Made by a program: the position numbers and the translations under genes. The notes beneath the pieces are model-generated. The model had not been told where the DNA came from, made no database searches, and was given only the letters and a program-made list of their open reading frames with translations. 64,000 nt of DNA, from NCBI GenBank assembly GCA_934489895.1, contig CAKSST010000001.1, positions 1 through 64,000 on the forward strand, in the 5' to 3' direction. Source of the DNA: an uncultured Eubacteriales bacterium (GTDB taxonomy: Bacteria > Bacillota > Clostridia > Oscillospirales > Acutalibacteraceae). This document shows, in pieces, positions 24,091 to 33,209 of the stretch (positions within the stretch are counted from its first letter, which is position 1; the number at the start of each line of letters is the position of its first letter).

Positions 24091-25020
24091 CTAATTTGAA
24101 ATACATTTCTTTCCTTTGCGGGCTTTTGCCATGACGGATAGGATGTTCATCAACACATACAGTCCAACTAAAATCACGATTGCGGCAATCAGCACCAAAT
24201 ACATAGCAGAAAGCTCTACCTTTTTACCGAAAAAATACAGGTTGCAGTCTACACTGTCACGGATAGCCTCCACCATTTCATTCGGAAAACCCTGAGAACT
24301 CATCTCCTTAAAGACACCGCGCAGTGCATGATTACGCAACAGAGAGGTGCCATATGTACCGGGCAGGAAAGAAATTACCTTTTGCAATCCCTCGGAAAAT
24401 TGGGAAATGGGCATGTAAGCTCCGCATATAAAGCCATAACCCGTGCTGATGATCGTACCAACAGCCGAGCCTTGTCCCTGTGTAGACAGCGGAAAATTCA
24501 CACAAGAGGAAAGAGCAGTACCAAAAAGCACTAACAGCGTCACATCCAACAGCAATGCAGTCACATCCCCGACAGTCAGATACCAGCCCGCATAAGCCAA
24601 ATATCCCAGACAAATTCCTGTTGCCGCAAAGCATATAAGCAGGGTAGACAGCAGCGTGGACAGATAATAGCTAAGCGCTAAAACGCCGGTTTTTACCGGA
24701 GCAATAGTTATATCAAGACGTGCGCCGGTAGTTTTATCCTGCACCATAAGCAGGTTGGAGCAGAAAGCCACCGTTACACAGCTTACGGCAAGCAAAGAGG
24801 ATACCAATTCTCCGCCCACACATCCGCCAATCAGCTTGTCTGATACTGTGGCATTCGCCGCTTCAAGGGAACTGCGGAAGCTATCCTCGTATACGTTGCT
24901 CAGAAATGTACCGTACAGCACTAAAAGAATCAAGGGAGTAATCAGAGAGGTAAAAAACATCCCCTTATCCTTAAAATAAAGTTTTGTATTGCGCCGAATC
25001 AGCGCGCCGAGTCCGGTCAT
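24091..25020 (-). CDS. ABC-2-type transporter permease
   Basis: 309 residues: an N-terminal cytoplasmic stretch (LIRRNTKLYFKDKGMFF), first helix, large external loop (about 45-90) and a group of five more helices, typical of ABC2_membrane drug or lipid exporters. It overlaps the ATPase gene by 4 nt (25017-25020), so the two are translationally coupled. Confidence 0.88.
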   Translation of the reverse strand: MTGLGALIRRNTKLYFKDKGMFFTSLITPLILLVLYGTFLSNVYEDSFRSSLEAANATVSDKLIGGCVGGELVSSLLAVSCVTVAFCSNLLMVQDKTTGARLDITIAPVKTGVLALSYYLSTLLSTLLICFAATGICLGYLAYAGWYLTVGDVTALLLDVTLLVLFGTALSSCVNFPLSTQGQGSAVGTIISTGYGFICGAYMPISQFSEGLQKVISFLPGTYGTSLLRNHALRGVFKEMSSQGFPNEMVEAIRDSVDCNLYFFGKKVELSAMYLVLIAAIVILVGLYVLMNILSVMAKARKGKKCISN

Positions 25021-25931
25021 TTTTCGCTACCCCCAATCAGCTTTTTGCCGGTCACCGCCAGAAATACATCGTCCATTTTTCCTTTGGTAATCTCATAATC
25101 TTTAAAAAGATCAGGATATTTCATAATCAGTTCCGTAGCGGCGGCAGTGTGGGGTACTGATACCCTGCAAGCGTCCCGAAATATCTCATATGGCGCGCTG
25201 AGCCGCTTTACCTGCTCTTCTTCCACACCGTAAAGGGTGATAAAATCGCCGGTATAGGTATTTTTCAACGCCAACGGCGTACCCTCGGCTGCTATCTTTC
25301 CACTGTCGAGAATCACGACATAGTCCGCATCAGCCGCTTCCTCCATATAGTGGGTGGTGAGGAATACGGTCATGCCTTGATTCTTACGAAGCTCTCCGAT
25401 AACACGCCATAGCGTGCTTCTGGTCTGTGGGTCAAGGCCCGTTGTGGGCTCGTCAAGAATCAGGATTTTAGGGTTATGCAGCAAAGCCCTCGCGATGTCT
25501 ATCCTACGGCGCTGACCGCCGGAAAGCTTGCTGACGGTGCGCTGAAGCAGATGTTTAAATTCCAAAAGTTCGGAAAGCTCAGCCAGCCGCTCCCTAAATT
25601 CTTTTCCCTTAATACCGTAAAGCGCGGCGCGGCTTTGCAGATTGTCCTGTACGGAAAGGTCTTTATCCAGCACGGAGTTTTGAAATACTGCACCGAGGCT
25701 TCGCTTAATGCTATCGGTATCGTCATCCATATCAATGCCGTCAATTAGCACGGTACCTGCGTCTTTGGACAACTGACCGCACATGATATTTATGGTGGTG
25801 GATTTTCCCGCTCCGTTAATTCCCAAAAAGGCGAATAACTCACCCTCTTTCACACGAAAGCTTAAATTCTGCACCGCCTGCACATCGCCAAAGTTCTTGA
25901 CAAGGTGTGATATTTCAATCATATTGTTCAC
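25017..25931 (-). CDS. ABC transporter ATP-binding protein (DrrA/CcmA-like exporter ATPase)
   Basis: 304 residues. Walker A GINGAGKST, signature LSGGQRRRID, Walker B ILILDEPTTGLDP and the H-loop TTHYMEEA are all intact; a C-terminal extension of about 70 residues is typical of drug-export ATPases. The start is the GTG at 25931: GGAGG lies 8 nt before it, while the first Met codon three codons later is 17 nt away. Follows pspC and pairs with the downstream permease. Confidence 0.9.
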   Translation of the reverse strand: MNNMIEISHLVKNFGDVQAVQNLSFRVKEGELFAFLGINGAGKSTTINIMCGQLSKDAGTVLIDGIDMDDDTDSIKRSLGAVFQNSVLDKDLSVQDNLQSRAALYGIKGKEFRERLAELSELLEFKHLLQRTVSKLSGGQRRRIDIARALLHNPKILILDEPTTGLDPQTRSTLWRVIGELRKNQGMTVFLTTHYMEEAADADYVVILDSGKIAAEGTPLALKNTYTGDFITLYGVEEEQVKRLSAPYEIFRDACRVSVPHTAAATELIMKYPDLFKDYEITKGKMDDVFLAVTGKKLIGGSEK

Positions 25932-25950
25932 GGTTTGTTCCTCCTGTCTG

Positions 25951-26142
25951 TCAATATTCCGGGTTGTGCGGAATGATAATGGCTGCAATGATATAGGCTA
26001 TAATACCGCTTCCGCCCATGGCGCAGAATATAACCCATCCAAGCCTTATAAGCGTTGGGTCAATGTCGAAATACTCTGCAAGCCCTCCGCAAACGCCGTT
26101 TATCATCTTATTCTTATTAGATTTATAAAGCCTTTTTTTCAT
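25951..26142 (-). CDS. PspC domain protein
   Basis: 63 residues. KKRLYKSNKNKMINGVCGGLAEYFDIDP followed by one membrane helix and a short IIPHNPEY tail is the complete minimal PspC domain. In phage-shock-type responses PspC senses membrane stress. First gene of the PspC-ABC exporter run, with the LiaF-like gene about 100 nt beyond, suggesting an envelope-stress unit. Confidence 0.92.
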   Translation of the reverse strand: MKKRLYKSNKNKMINGVCGGLAEYFDIDPTLIRLGWVIFCAMGGSGIIAYIIAAIIIPHNPEY

Positions 26143-26218
26143 TCTTTAAAGCCTCCGTTTTTTGCTTTCCGCCGTATTACAACGAAATGCGATAAAACTA
26201 CAGGGTGTTAATTATACA

Positions 26219-26391
26219 TATTATATCATAAATCTAAAGGCGACAGCCTTTAAAACGGCAAAGCCGTTGGTCGCACCGCAGTGCGACAATGTTTTTTGAT
26301 TCAATGTTTTTAAACGAAAATGCAAGTTTTCAAATGCCTGTGGCATTTCGGCGGCGTTCCACCGCCGTCGGTTTAAAGTTATTATATCATA
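26219..26391. repeat. Array of five short perfect hairpins bounded by a 12-bp direct repeat
   Basis: The 12-mer TATTATATCATA occurs at 26219-26230 and 26380-26391. Between them are five consecutive hairpins: TAAAGGC/GCCTTTA (26235-26252), AACGGC/GCCGTT (26254-26268), GTCGCAC/GTGCGAC (26270-26287), AAATGCC/GGCATTT (26332-26348) and CGGCGG/CCGCCG (26349-26367). CTTTAAAACGG near one end and CGGTTTAAAG near the other are inverted. It has no coding capacity. Looks like a small non-autonomous mobile or REP-like element with a target duplication. Confidence 0.65.
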
Positions 26392-26672
26392 TATCATTGA
26401 TTGGCAACCGTCAAATACTTAAATACCCTTTTTTTAATTACCCATATTGTACACATAATTTCCTTGTGGGCGATAGGCATATTATTGAGAAGAATATTTC
26501 TGTTTTATAGTTTGGCTCATCATGGACTGATTTATTGTAATCAAAATCTGAGCATGAGCACCGTTTCTGATGAAACGCTCTGCAGATGAAGCCGGTAAGG
26601 AATATGTCATTATGAACGAATATTTAACATAATTTAATAAATATTACTCTCTGCAAAAAATTGATATTTTGT
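26392..26672. other. Intergenic stretch without a recognisable gene
   Basis: 280 bases between the hairpin array and the azlD remnant. Short open frames (for example one ending at 26631) lack motifs and initiation signals. Possibly decayed sequence. Confidence 0.35.
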
Positions 26673-27000
26673 CTACACTCTGCTTTGTATAATTATCATA
26701 TATAGCAGTGTACTGACACCGATGCTTAATAAAGTATTTCGTTTCCAGTTATGCAGCAGCATCGCAACTCCTACGCATATCAATTCCGGAAACCCACGAT
26801 TCTCTGAAACAAAATTTATATTTCTCAAGCAATACACCAAAAGCATACTCATCACTGCCGGAGGTTAAAACATTTCCCAAATATGATATCCATTTTGGCA
26901 ATTTTTCTCCGTGGTCAAATAAAATGAATGGCAGGAACCTAAGTAATATTGTTACAATTGCCATTACGGCAATCACCATTATTATATATTTATCACTCAT
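26673..27000 (-). pseudogene. azlD: AzlD-family branched-chain amino acid exporter subunit, frameshifted
   Basis: The first reading (MSDKYIIMVIAVMAIVTILL to about WISYLGNVL) continues in another frame as PPAVMSMLLVYCLRNINF, then the C-terminal AzlD helices and WKRNTLLSIG. Removing one A from TTTTAACCTCC near 26866 restores a normal protein of about 108 residues. The 4-nt overlap with azlC is intact. Either a recent inactivating insertion or a sequencing error in an A run. Confidence 0.8.
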
Positions 27001-27641
27001 TGATTTTTCTCCGGATTCAAAGTGTTTTGCATACACAGCAAAACAACTGATATCACAATAAGTGCAGGTATCAGAAAACTATCCGTTCCAAAGATAAGAA
27101 GCGATGCAATAGTTATCACAAGCCCTAAAATTGCCGGGATATGATTCTTATGTGTTTTCCATTGTTCAACGACCAGTACTGCAAAAAGTGCAGTCATTAC
27201 AAAATCAATTTCGGTTATATAAAGAGGTATTATGCTTCCCGCTACAGAACCCAGGACACATCCAACAATCCAATATGTATGGTTCAATAGAGTTACCGCC
27301 AGATAATAGTTCTTATCACTTAATCCTTCCGGCGCTTTGTAACCTGTCAAAAGTGCGTATGTTTCATCTGTCAGTCCGAATATCAAATATAGCTCTCTGA
27401 TTTCTGTTCCACGATATTTCTTTATCATTGACAATCCGTAAAACAGATGTCTGAAATTCAACAATAAAGTCATTAACGCAACATGTGTTAATGTTGCTCC
27501 TGCCGCCGGTAACCGGGCTGCGAGAAACTGGGCGGAACCGGCATATATGAACAAACTCATCAATAAAGCCCAAATCGGTCCGTATCCTATCGATTGCAGG
27601 AGTAAGCCAAATGCAATTCCTAAAAAGATATACCCGGCCAT
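26997..27641 (-). CDS. azlC: AzlC-family branched-chain amino acid export permease
   Basis: 214 residues from the first ATG. MAGYIFLGIAFGLLLQSIGYGP and LTHVALMTLLLNFRHLFYG are AzlC landmarks, and five to six helices are visible. Family members start about 15 residues earlier, and in-frame sequence upstream (IKQILKQVFPQTIPV, to 27686) matches this, but there is no ATG, GTG or TTG for it. An ATT codon 10 nt after GGAG is the only candidate. With the frameshifted azlD the pair may no longer work. Confidence 0.82.
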   Translation of the reverse strand: MAGYIFLGIAFGLLLQSIGYGPIWALLMSLFIYAGSAQFLAARLPAAGATLTHVALMTLLLNFRHLFYGLSMIKKYRGTEIRELYLIFGLTDETYALLTGYKAPEGLSDKNYYLAVTLLNHTYWIVGCVLGSVAGSIIPLYITEIDFVMTALFAVLVVEQWKTHKNHIPAILGLVITIASLLIFGTDSFLIPALIVISVVLLCMQNTLNPEKNQ

Positions 27642-27670
27642 AACCGGTATCGTTTGTGGAAATACTTGTT

Positions 27671-27922
27671 TTAATATCTGTTTAATAAAGATACATCTCC
27701 ATTGGTATTTATTTCAAAGAAGCCGCCATAGCCAAAGCATTTAAACTTAGAAAATGCGCTTTTAGTGTCCCTTGGATTTTGCAATTTATAGTCAAAACCC
27801 ATAAAATTGATATCATGAAAAAGAGGTTGATAGTGATTTGCTTCCTCTGCATTTCTACCTTTGCCATGTACATATATGGCTAAGCGTTTTATTCGATATT
27901 TTTCTGTTAAAATTATCTCTTC
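27671..27922 (-). pseudogene. Truncated alpha/beta-hydrolase remnant
   Basis: About 83 codons without a start codon. RLAIYVHGKGRNAEEANHYQ, then LFHDINFMGFDYKLQNPRDT is the N-terminal part of small alpha/beta hydrolases (oxyanion HGKG). It then runs into unrelated residues ending LLNRY and a stop; the nucleophile region is missing. It overlaps the 5' extension of azlC and the end of the Cys-rich gene. Confidence 0.6.
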
Positions 27923-28368
27923 TTATAAACAATAATTTCCGGATTTGTACAATTTTCGCCGTATTCACAAACAAGCAGAAAATCCATTCCCGCAACCAAT
28001 ACAAAACATTTGATTAGGCTGTCGTCGTTAAATTTACATTCAACCTGATTGCCAAGGTATATATCATTATCATCAAGCAGTTTAACAGCACTTCCGTTTG
28101 GCATAGGATATGCTAAATTTACAAATTCACCGTTTAACGGAAATAGCTCACTAATTTTCGGCATACCGGGAATGTTAAGAGAATTAAATTCTTCTGTTAA
28201 TTTATCTTTAAATAAATTATAACTGTCCTCGCCGCCCATATTTATGTATTCAGCGATAAAGCATTTTTTGCCGAAAGGGCAGCCCTTTGATTCTGTACAT
28301 CCCTTGCAGCCGTTGTTTTTTCCGTAACCGCAGTTACCGCAGTCAGTTCCGCAGACTGATTTATTCAT
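27913..28368 (-). CDS. Cys-rich DUF3795-like protein
   Basis: 151 residues. The N-terminal CGTDCGNCGYGKNNGCKGC, then CPFGKKC is a dense cysteine cluster, probably binding zinc or an iron-sulfur cluster; the remaining two thirds form a soluble domain with no motif I know. The start at 28368 has GGAGC 9 nt upstream; eight further in-frame codons were rejected. Monocistronic at the edge of the accessory region. Confidence 0.7.
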   Translation of the reverse strand: MNKSVCGTDCGNCGYGKNNGCKGCTESKGCPFGKKCFIAEYINMGGEDSYNLFKDKLTEEFNSLNIPGMPKISELFPLNGEFVNLAYPMPNGSAVKLLDDNDIYLGNQVECKFNDDSLIKCFVLVAGMDFLLVCEYGENCTNPEIIVYKKR

Positions 28369-28409
28369 ATTATTTGCTCCTATAATATACATATTAAGTG
28401 TAATAAAGT

Positions 28410-28445
28410 ATGTCAGGCAGTCTTATTTATAAGACAGCCTGACAT
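28410..28445 (-). terminator. Hairpin after the liv operon
   Basis: ATGTCAGGCAGTCTTA pairs with TAAGACAGCCTGACAT with one mismatch and a 4-nt loop, 19 nt past the livF stop. The T-tract is weak. Confidence 0.65.
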
Positions 28446-28463
28446 GTATTAAATATTGATGGT

Positions 28464-29174
28464 TTAGCCGCCGAGATATGCTTTTTTAACCTTGTCGCTT
28501 GCGGCAAGCTCGGTTCCTGTCCCTGTAAGAACAATGCGGCCTGTTTCCAAAACATAAGCACGGTCAGAAATGGCAAGAGATTTGCCTGCATTTTGCTCAA
28601 CTAGCAAAATTGTTGTGCCGTCACGGTTAATGTCCTTAATAATGCTGAAAACCTGGTCAACAAGAATAGGTGAAAGACCCATTGAAGGCTCGTCAAGCAT
28701 TAACAGCTTGGGCCTTGACATCAAAGCCCGACCCATAGCAAGCATCTGCTGTTCGCCGCCTGAAAGTGTACCTGCAATCTGGCTTCTGCGTTCTGCAAGG
28801 CGTGGAAAGCGGGTATAAACTTTTTCAATATCCTCTTTGAAGCTGGCATTGTTTTTTATTGAATATGCCCCCATAACAAGATTTTCATAAACGGTAAGCT
28901 CCTGAAAAATGCGTCTGCCTTCGGGGACCTGTGACATACCAAGGTGAACGATTTTATGACAGGGCATTTTTGATATATCGTGTCCGTCATATATAACCGA
29001 GCCGCTATGTGAGGGGATAAGACCTATAACGCTTTGCATTGTGGTGGTTTTGCCTGCGCCGTTAGCTCCTATAAGTGTTACAATTTCCCCCTCATTAACC
29101 TCAAAGCTTATGTTTTTGAGTGCCTGAATAACGCCGTAAAAAACGGATAAATCTTTAACTTCTAAAAGCGCCAT
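28464..29174 (-). CDS. livF: Branched-chain amino acid ABC transporter ATPase LivF
   Basis: 236 residues. Walker A GANGAGKTTTM, signature LSGGEQQMLAMGRAL, Walker B LLMLDEPSMGLSP. The short length and the SMGLSP/VEQN motifs separate LivF from LivG. Last gene of livK-H-M-G-F, separated by only 6 nt from livG. Confidence 0.94.
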   Translation of the reverse strand: MALLEVKDLSVFYGVIQALKNISFEVNEGEIVTLIGANGAGKTTTMQSVIGLIPSHSGSVIYDGHDISKMPCHKIVHLGMSQVPEGRRIFQELTVYENLVMGAYSIKNNASFKEDIEKVYTRFPRLAERRSQIAGTLSGGEQQMLAMGRALMSRPKLLMLDEPSMGLSPILVDQVFSIIKDINRDGTTILLVEQNAGKSLAISDRAYVLETGRIVLTGTGTELAASDKVKKAYLGG

Positions 29175-29180
29175 ATTGCG

Positions 29181-29951
29181 TTATCCTCCTATATATGCTT
29201 TGACAACCTCGGGGTCGTTAAGAGCAACCTCGGGTGTACCCTGAGCCAGAACTGTACCAAAGTTTAGCACTGTTATTTCATCGCAAAGGCCAGATACAAA
29301 TTTCATATCGTGCTCGATAAGCAATATTGTAATATCTCGCTCATTGCGAATACGACGGATAATATCCATAAGGTCGGAAGTTTCGTGCGGATTCATACCT
29401 GCTGCCGGCTCGTCCAGACAAAGCAGTTTGGGATTGGTGGCAAGAGCGCGCGCAATTTCAAGCTTACGCTGTTTGCCGTAAGGAAGATTACAAGAAAGAT
29501 TGTTGCGTTCTTCAAGCAAGCCCACCATCTGCAATATTTCTTTTGCGCGCTCACGCATTGCCTTTTCGGTTTTAAAATGCGCGGGCAGGCGGAAAATACT
29601 GGAAAGCACACTGCATTTATACTCGGGCTGGTTATGAAGACCTACCATGACATTGCGGATTACTGTCATATTATTAAAAAGTCGTATGTTCTGGAAGGTT
29701 CTTGCAATACCCTTGTGGTTAATGGTTTCCTGACTTTTGCCTGTAAGATTTTCGCCGTCAAGCCAAAATTTTCCTGAGGTTGGCTTATAAACACCTGTTA
29801 TCATATTGAAAACGGTGGTTTTACCCGCGCCGTTAGGACCTACAAGGCCGTAAAGCTGACCTTTTTTGATTTCAAGATTAAGGTTTTCAACTGCTTTAAG
29901 TCCGCCGAAGGAAATACCTAAATTTTCAGTTTTTAAAACTGTTTCAGACAT
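29181..29951 (-). CDS. livG: Branched-chain amino acid ABC transporter ATPase LivG
   Basis: 256 residues. Walker A GPNGAGKTTVFN, PYGKQRKLEIARALA signature region (degenerate, as usual in LivG), Walker B LLCLDEPAAGMNP. Ends immediately after livM begins its stop, so the genes are tightly coupled. It pairs with LivF to power the LivHM permease. Confidence 0.94.
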   Translation of the reverse strand: MSETVLKTENLGISFGGLKAVENLNLEIKKGQLYGLVGPNGAGKTTVFNMITGVYKPTSGKFWLDGENLTGKSQETINHKGIARTFQNIRLFNNMTVIRNVMVGLHNQPEYKCSVLSSIFRLPAHFKTEKAMRERAKEILQMVGLLEERNNLSCNLPYGKQRKLEIARALATNPKLLCLDEPAAGMNPHETSDLMDIIRRIRNERDITILLIEHDMKFVSGLCDEITVLNFGTVLAQGTPEVALNDPEVVKAYIGG

Positions 29952-31085
29952 TTATTTATCCTCCTTTACAGACTTGTCGGGAGTATAGGGTGACGATGCC
30001 TGCAAATCAACCGAAAGCACCTCATCTATCTCAATTTTTGTAGGTACGCGGTCCCATTTTGCTTCGTCATCCTTTATATGTGACGGATTGTGCTTTTTGA
30101 ATTTGACAAACAAATTATTGATGTTGTATTTTTCTCTAAAGCCTTTAAGGGCGGGGGCATTGTTGTAAATTATAAGCACAATAAGTACCAATGCGTAGAA
30201 TAAATCCTGCAGCACGGCAAGGTTACCGGTGAGTATGGTTTGCAGCTTAACATCAAGGAAGGTAATAAGAGCGGCAGCAATTATTGAACCGTTGATACTG
30301 CCCATACCGCCGAGAACAACCATAACAAGTATCTCAATTGAATAGTTATAATCAAAATTTGTGCTTTGTACGGTATAATTTGAATAACTGTAGAGAACGC
30401 CTGCAATACCGGCAAATAACGAAGAAACGGTAAATACTATCAGCTTATACTTTGTAACGTTTATGCCGGTTGCTTTTGAAGCAATTTCGTTATCGCGGAT
30501 TGATGTGATAGCTCTGCCGTGCTTTGAGCGTATAAGGTTCTGCGTAACGGCAAGACAGCCTATAACCAATATAAGCGCGATTACAAAGAGATAATCTTTA
30601 TCAAAGCGGGGAGTATTAAGACCCAGTGAGCCGCCGAAGGACTCGTCGCTTGAGTTCATGAAGATGGAACGCACAATTTCACCAAAAGCGAGTGTAACAA
30701 TTGCAAGATAGTCACCGCGAAGACGCAGTGCAGGCAAACCGATGATTACGCCGAACAAAGCAGCTACAATACCGCCTATTATCAGTGATATAATCAAAGT
30801 TGGTATTTCGCCTAATATCGGCTCGAGTATAACCGAGGTTTTACCGCCAAGGTATGCGCCAACGCACATAAAACCTGCGTGTCCGAGTGAAAGCTCGCCT
30901 AAAAAGCCTACCACCATACTGAGTGACACTGCCAGCATAACCGAAATTGCAATTTGCTCCAACATATAAATACCTGAGCTTTTAAGGGCGCCGGAAAAAG
31001 AAAGTATTGCAAAAAACAGGGTAACTGCCGCTAATATAATATAGCTTATATAATGCTTCCATTTTATGCTTTTTAAACTTGCCAT
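29952..31085 (-). CDS. livM: Branched-chain amino acid ABC transporter permease LivM
   Basis: 377 residues, about ten helices. GELSLGHAGFMCVGAYLGG and the EAA-like GLPALRLRGDYLAIVTLAFGE loop are typical of LivM. A C-terminal cytoplasmic tail of about 60 residues is charged and longer than in many homologues. The last base of livH overlaps its start. Confidence 0.94.
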   Translation of the reverse strand: MASLKSIKWKHYISYIILAAVTLFFAILSFSGALKSSGIYMLEQIAISVMLAVSLSMVVGFLGELSLGHAGFMCVGAYLGGKTSVILEPILGEIPTLIISLIIGGIVAALFGVIIGLPALRLRGDYLAIVTLAFGEIVRSIFMNSSDESFGGSLGLNTPRFDKDYLFVIALILVIGCLAVTQNLIRSKHGRAITSIRDNEIASKATGINVTKYKLIVFTVSSLFAGIAGVLYSYSNYTVQSTNFDYNYSIEILVMVVLGGMGSINGSIIAAALITFLDVKLQTILTGNLAVLQDLFYALVLIVLIIYNNAPALKGFREKYNINNLFVKFKKHNPSHIKDDEAKWDRVPTKIEIDEVLSVDLQASSPYTPDKSVKEDK

Positions 31086-31957
31086 TATACTTTCTCCCTT
31101 CTCTTTTTGCCTAATATACCTGTCGGACGCACAAGCAATATAATGATGAGAATAATAAACTCTATAGCGTCTGTGTAGGGAGCAATTAAAGGCATTGTGA
31201 GAGAAATAGCTTCTACAACACCCATGAGCAAACCGCCGAGCATTGCTCCCGGTATTGAACCGATACCGCCGATAACGGCAGCGGTAAATGCTTTTATACC
31301 GGGCATAGCGCCAAGCGTATTTGTAAGGCTGGGTGATTTCATAAGCATAAATAAACCTGCAAATGCCGCAAGCGCTGAGCCGATTGCAAATGTTATCATT
31401 ATGATTTTGTTAACATTTATGCCCATAAGCTGAGCGGCGCCCTTGTCCTCAGAAACGGCAATCATAGCGCGGCCTGTTTTTGTGTATTTAACAAACAGGC
31501 TGAGTATTATCATTATTACCATTGAACAACCGAGTGTGACAAGCGTATAAATCGGGATGGAAAGCCCTGCAATATTAAGGTTGCCAAGGTCTGCAACGTT
31601 TACCATTTTTGGTGCAGTACCAAAAATAATCTGTGCGATCGATTGTAAAAGATAGCTCATACCAATTGCCGTAATAAGCACCGCAAGGGGAGAAGCTCCG
31701 CGCAGGGGCTTGTAGGCAATTTTTTCTATACTGATACCTAAAACCACGCAGAAAATTATCGCAGCAAGCAAACCTAAAAGAGGATTGCCTGTTGCAGACA
31801 TTGTGATAAATATCATATATCCCCCGACCATAATAATATCGCCGTGGGCAAAGTTAAGCATTTTAGCAATACCGTAAACCATAGTATAGCCTAATGCTAT
31901 CATAGCGTATGTACTGCCCATGCTGAGACCGTTTATTAATGTTTCAATCAATTTCAT
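31085..31957 (-). CDS. livH: Branched-chain amino acid ABC transporter permease LivH
   Basis: 290 residues, about eight helices. MSTYAMIALGYTMVYGIAKMLN-like opening (here GLSMGSTYAMIALGYTMVYG), NFAHGDIIMVGGY and the GGIGSIPGAMLGG loop mark LivH. It forms the membrane channel with LivM. Confidence 0.94.
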   Translation of the reverse strand: MKLIETLINGLSMGSTYAMIALGYTMVYGIAKMLNFAHGDIIMVGGYMIFITMSATGNPLLGLLAAIIFCVVLGISIEKIAYKPLRGASPLAVLITAIGMSYLLQSIAQIIFGTAPKMVNVADLGNLNIAGLSIPIYTLVTLGCSMVIMIILSLFVKYTKTGRAMIAVSEDKGAAQLMGINVNKIIMITFAIGSALAAFAGLFMLMKSPSLTNTLGAMPGIKAFTAAVIGGIGSIPGAMLGGLLMGVVEAISLTMPLIAPYTDAIEFIILIIILLVRPTGILGKKRREKV

Positions 31958-32045
31958 ATATTATGATTCCCAGTTGTATTATATAATGACAATTTGCCGC
32001 CGCAGAAAATCCACGCCGGCAAATATGCATTTAAATAGTAAAATG

Positions 32046-33209
32046 TTATTTTGCAGAATTTGCTGTTTTAAGAGTGTACTTAATTGCTGTTTTTGAAACA
32101 TAGCCATTATCTTCCCATGTAATATCTGTACCTGTTACACCACTGTATGTGAATTCGCCTTTGAACTGCTCTTTAAGAATATCGCAAAGGTCAGAAGCCG
32201 AAATGGTAACGCTGATTTCTTTTCCTGAATCAATAGCAGCACTCATGGCATTGAATATTGCATATACACAGTCATAAGCAGATGCGCCAAACTGATTGAG
32301 GGTATCTGTGCCGTATTTTTCACTGTACTTTTTGATAAACTCAGCGGCTTTACCTTCGGTAGCGTTAGAGTCGAAGTGAGAAAGCATAGATACTTCCTGA
32401 GGAATAATTGAGAAATCCTCAAACTGACCTGCAAGACCGTCAAAACCGTCGCAGCCGTAATATACAGCATCAGCAGCAATGATGTCTTTTGCCTGAGTCA
32501 TAAATACAGAAGCAGGCTGATAATATATAGGCATAAAGATAAATGTGCAATCTTTCAAAGTGGAAATCTGAGAAGAGAAATCCTGTGCTTTGTTTGTAAA
32601 TACTGCTTCAACAGTTTCAATTGAAGAATTCAGATTTTCTTTAAACTGCTTATATATACCATTTGAATAAGCGTCGTCAGACTTATAGAAAATACCAATC
32701 TTAGTAAGACCTGTAGAGTTTACATAGTCGGCAGCAACTTTACCCTGGTTGCCGTCAGCAAAGCACATCTGGAAACCGTTGTCTTCTTCGGGAATACGGT
32801 CGCCTGATGCGGAAGGTGTAAGGAAGAATACGTTATCTTCAGCGGAAAGCTTTGTGTACTCAAGACCGGGAGCTGTTGTAACCGCACCCAAAGATACCTG
32901 CATACCGCCCTCAAACATAGAAGCGTAGTTTGCGGCAACCTTTGTTGCGTCATGTGTATCGTCGGTGGCAACAAGCTTAAAGTTAATTCCGTTTAAGCCG
33001 CCTGCAGCATTGATTTCATCAACAGCCATCTGAGCGGCATTTTTAACGGCAACACCGTAAACAGCTGCATCGCCTGTGAGAGGACCCGAAAAACCTATAA
33101 TATATTCGGTGTTTTCAGCTGTGTAATCTGTACCGCCGCAAGCTGCAAGGCTGAATACCATTGCGAGTACCATTAATACCGCAAATGCTTTTTTAAATAC
33201 TGATTCCAT
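32046..33209 (-). CDS. livK: Branched-chain amino acid-binding lipoprotein (LivJ/LivK family)
   Basis: 387 residues. The lipobox is LAACGG (Cys near 24) after a hydrophobic signal; a Peripla_BP_6 fold follows (IGFSGPLTGDAAVYGVAVKN). It delivers Leu/Ile/Val or related ligands to LivHM. It starts the liv operon, with AAGAAGG just before the ATG, and is separated from livH by 88 nt. Confidence 0.92.
   Translation of the reverse strand: MESVFKKAFAVLMVLAMVFSLAACGGTDYTAENTEYIIGFSGPLTGDAAVYGVAVKNAAQMAVDEINAAGGLNGINFKLVATDDTHDATKVAANYASMFEGGMQVSLGAVTTAPGLEYTKLSAEDNVFFLTPSASGDRIPEEDNGFQMCFADGNQGKVAADYVNSTGLTKIGIFYKSDDAYSNGIYKQFKENLNSSIETVEAVFTNKAQDFSSQISTLKDCTFIFMPIYYQPASVFMTQAKDIIAADAVYYGCDGFDGLAGQFEDFSIIPQEVSMLSHFDSNATEGKAAEFIKKYSEKYGTDTLNQFGASAYDCVYAIFNAMSAAIDSGKEISVTISASDLCDILKEQFKGEFTYSGVTGTDITWEDNGYVSKTAIKYTLKTANSAK

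Noticed and set aside
26563..26631. Short frame MKRSADEAGKEYVIMNEYLT upstream of azlD remnant
   Set aside because: Only about 20 codons with no ribosome binding site or recognisable family.
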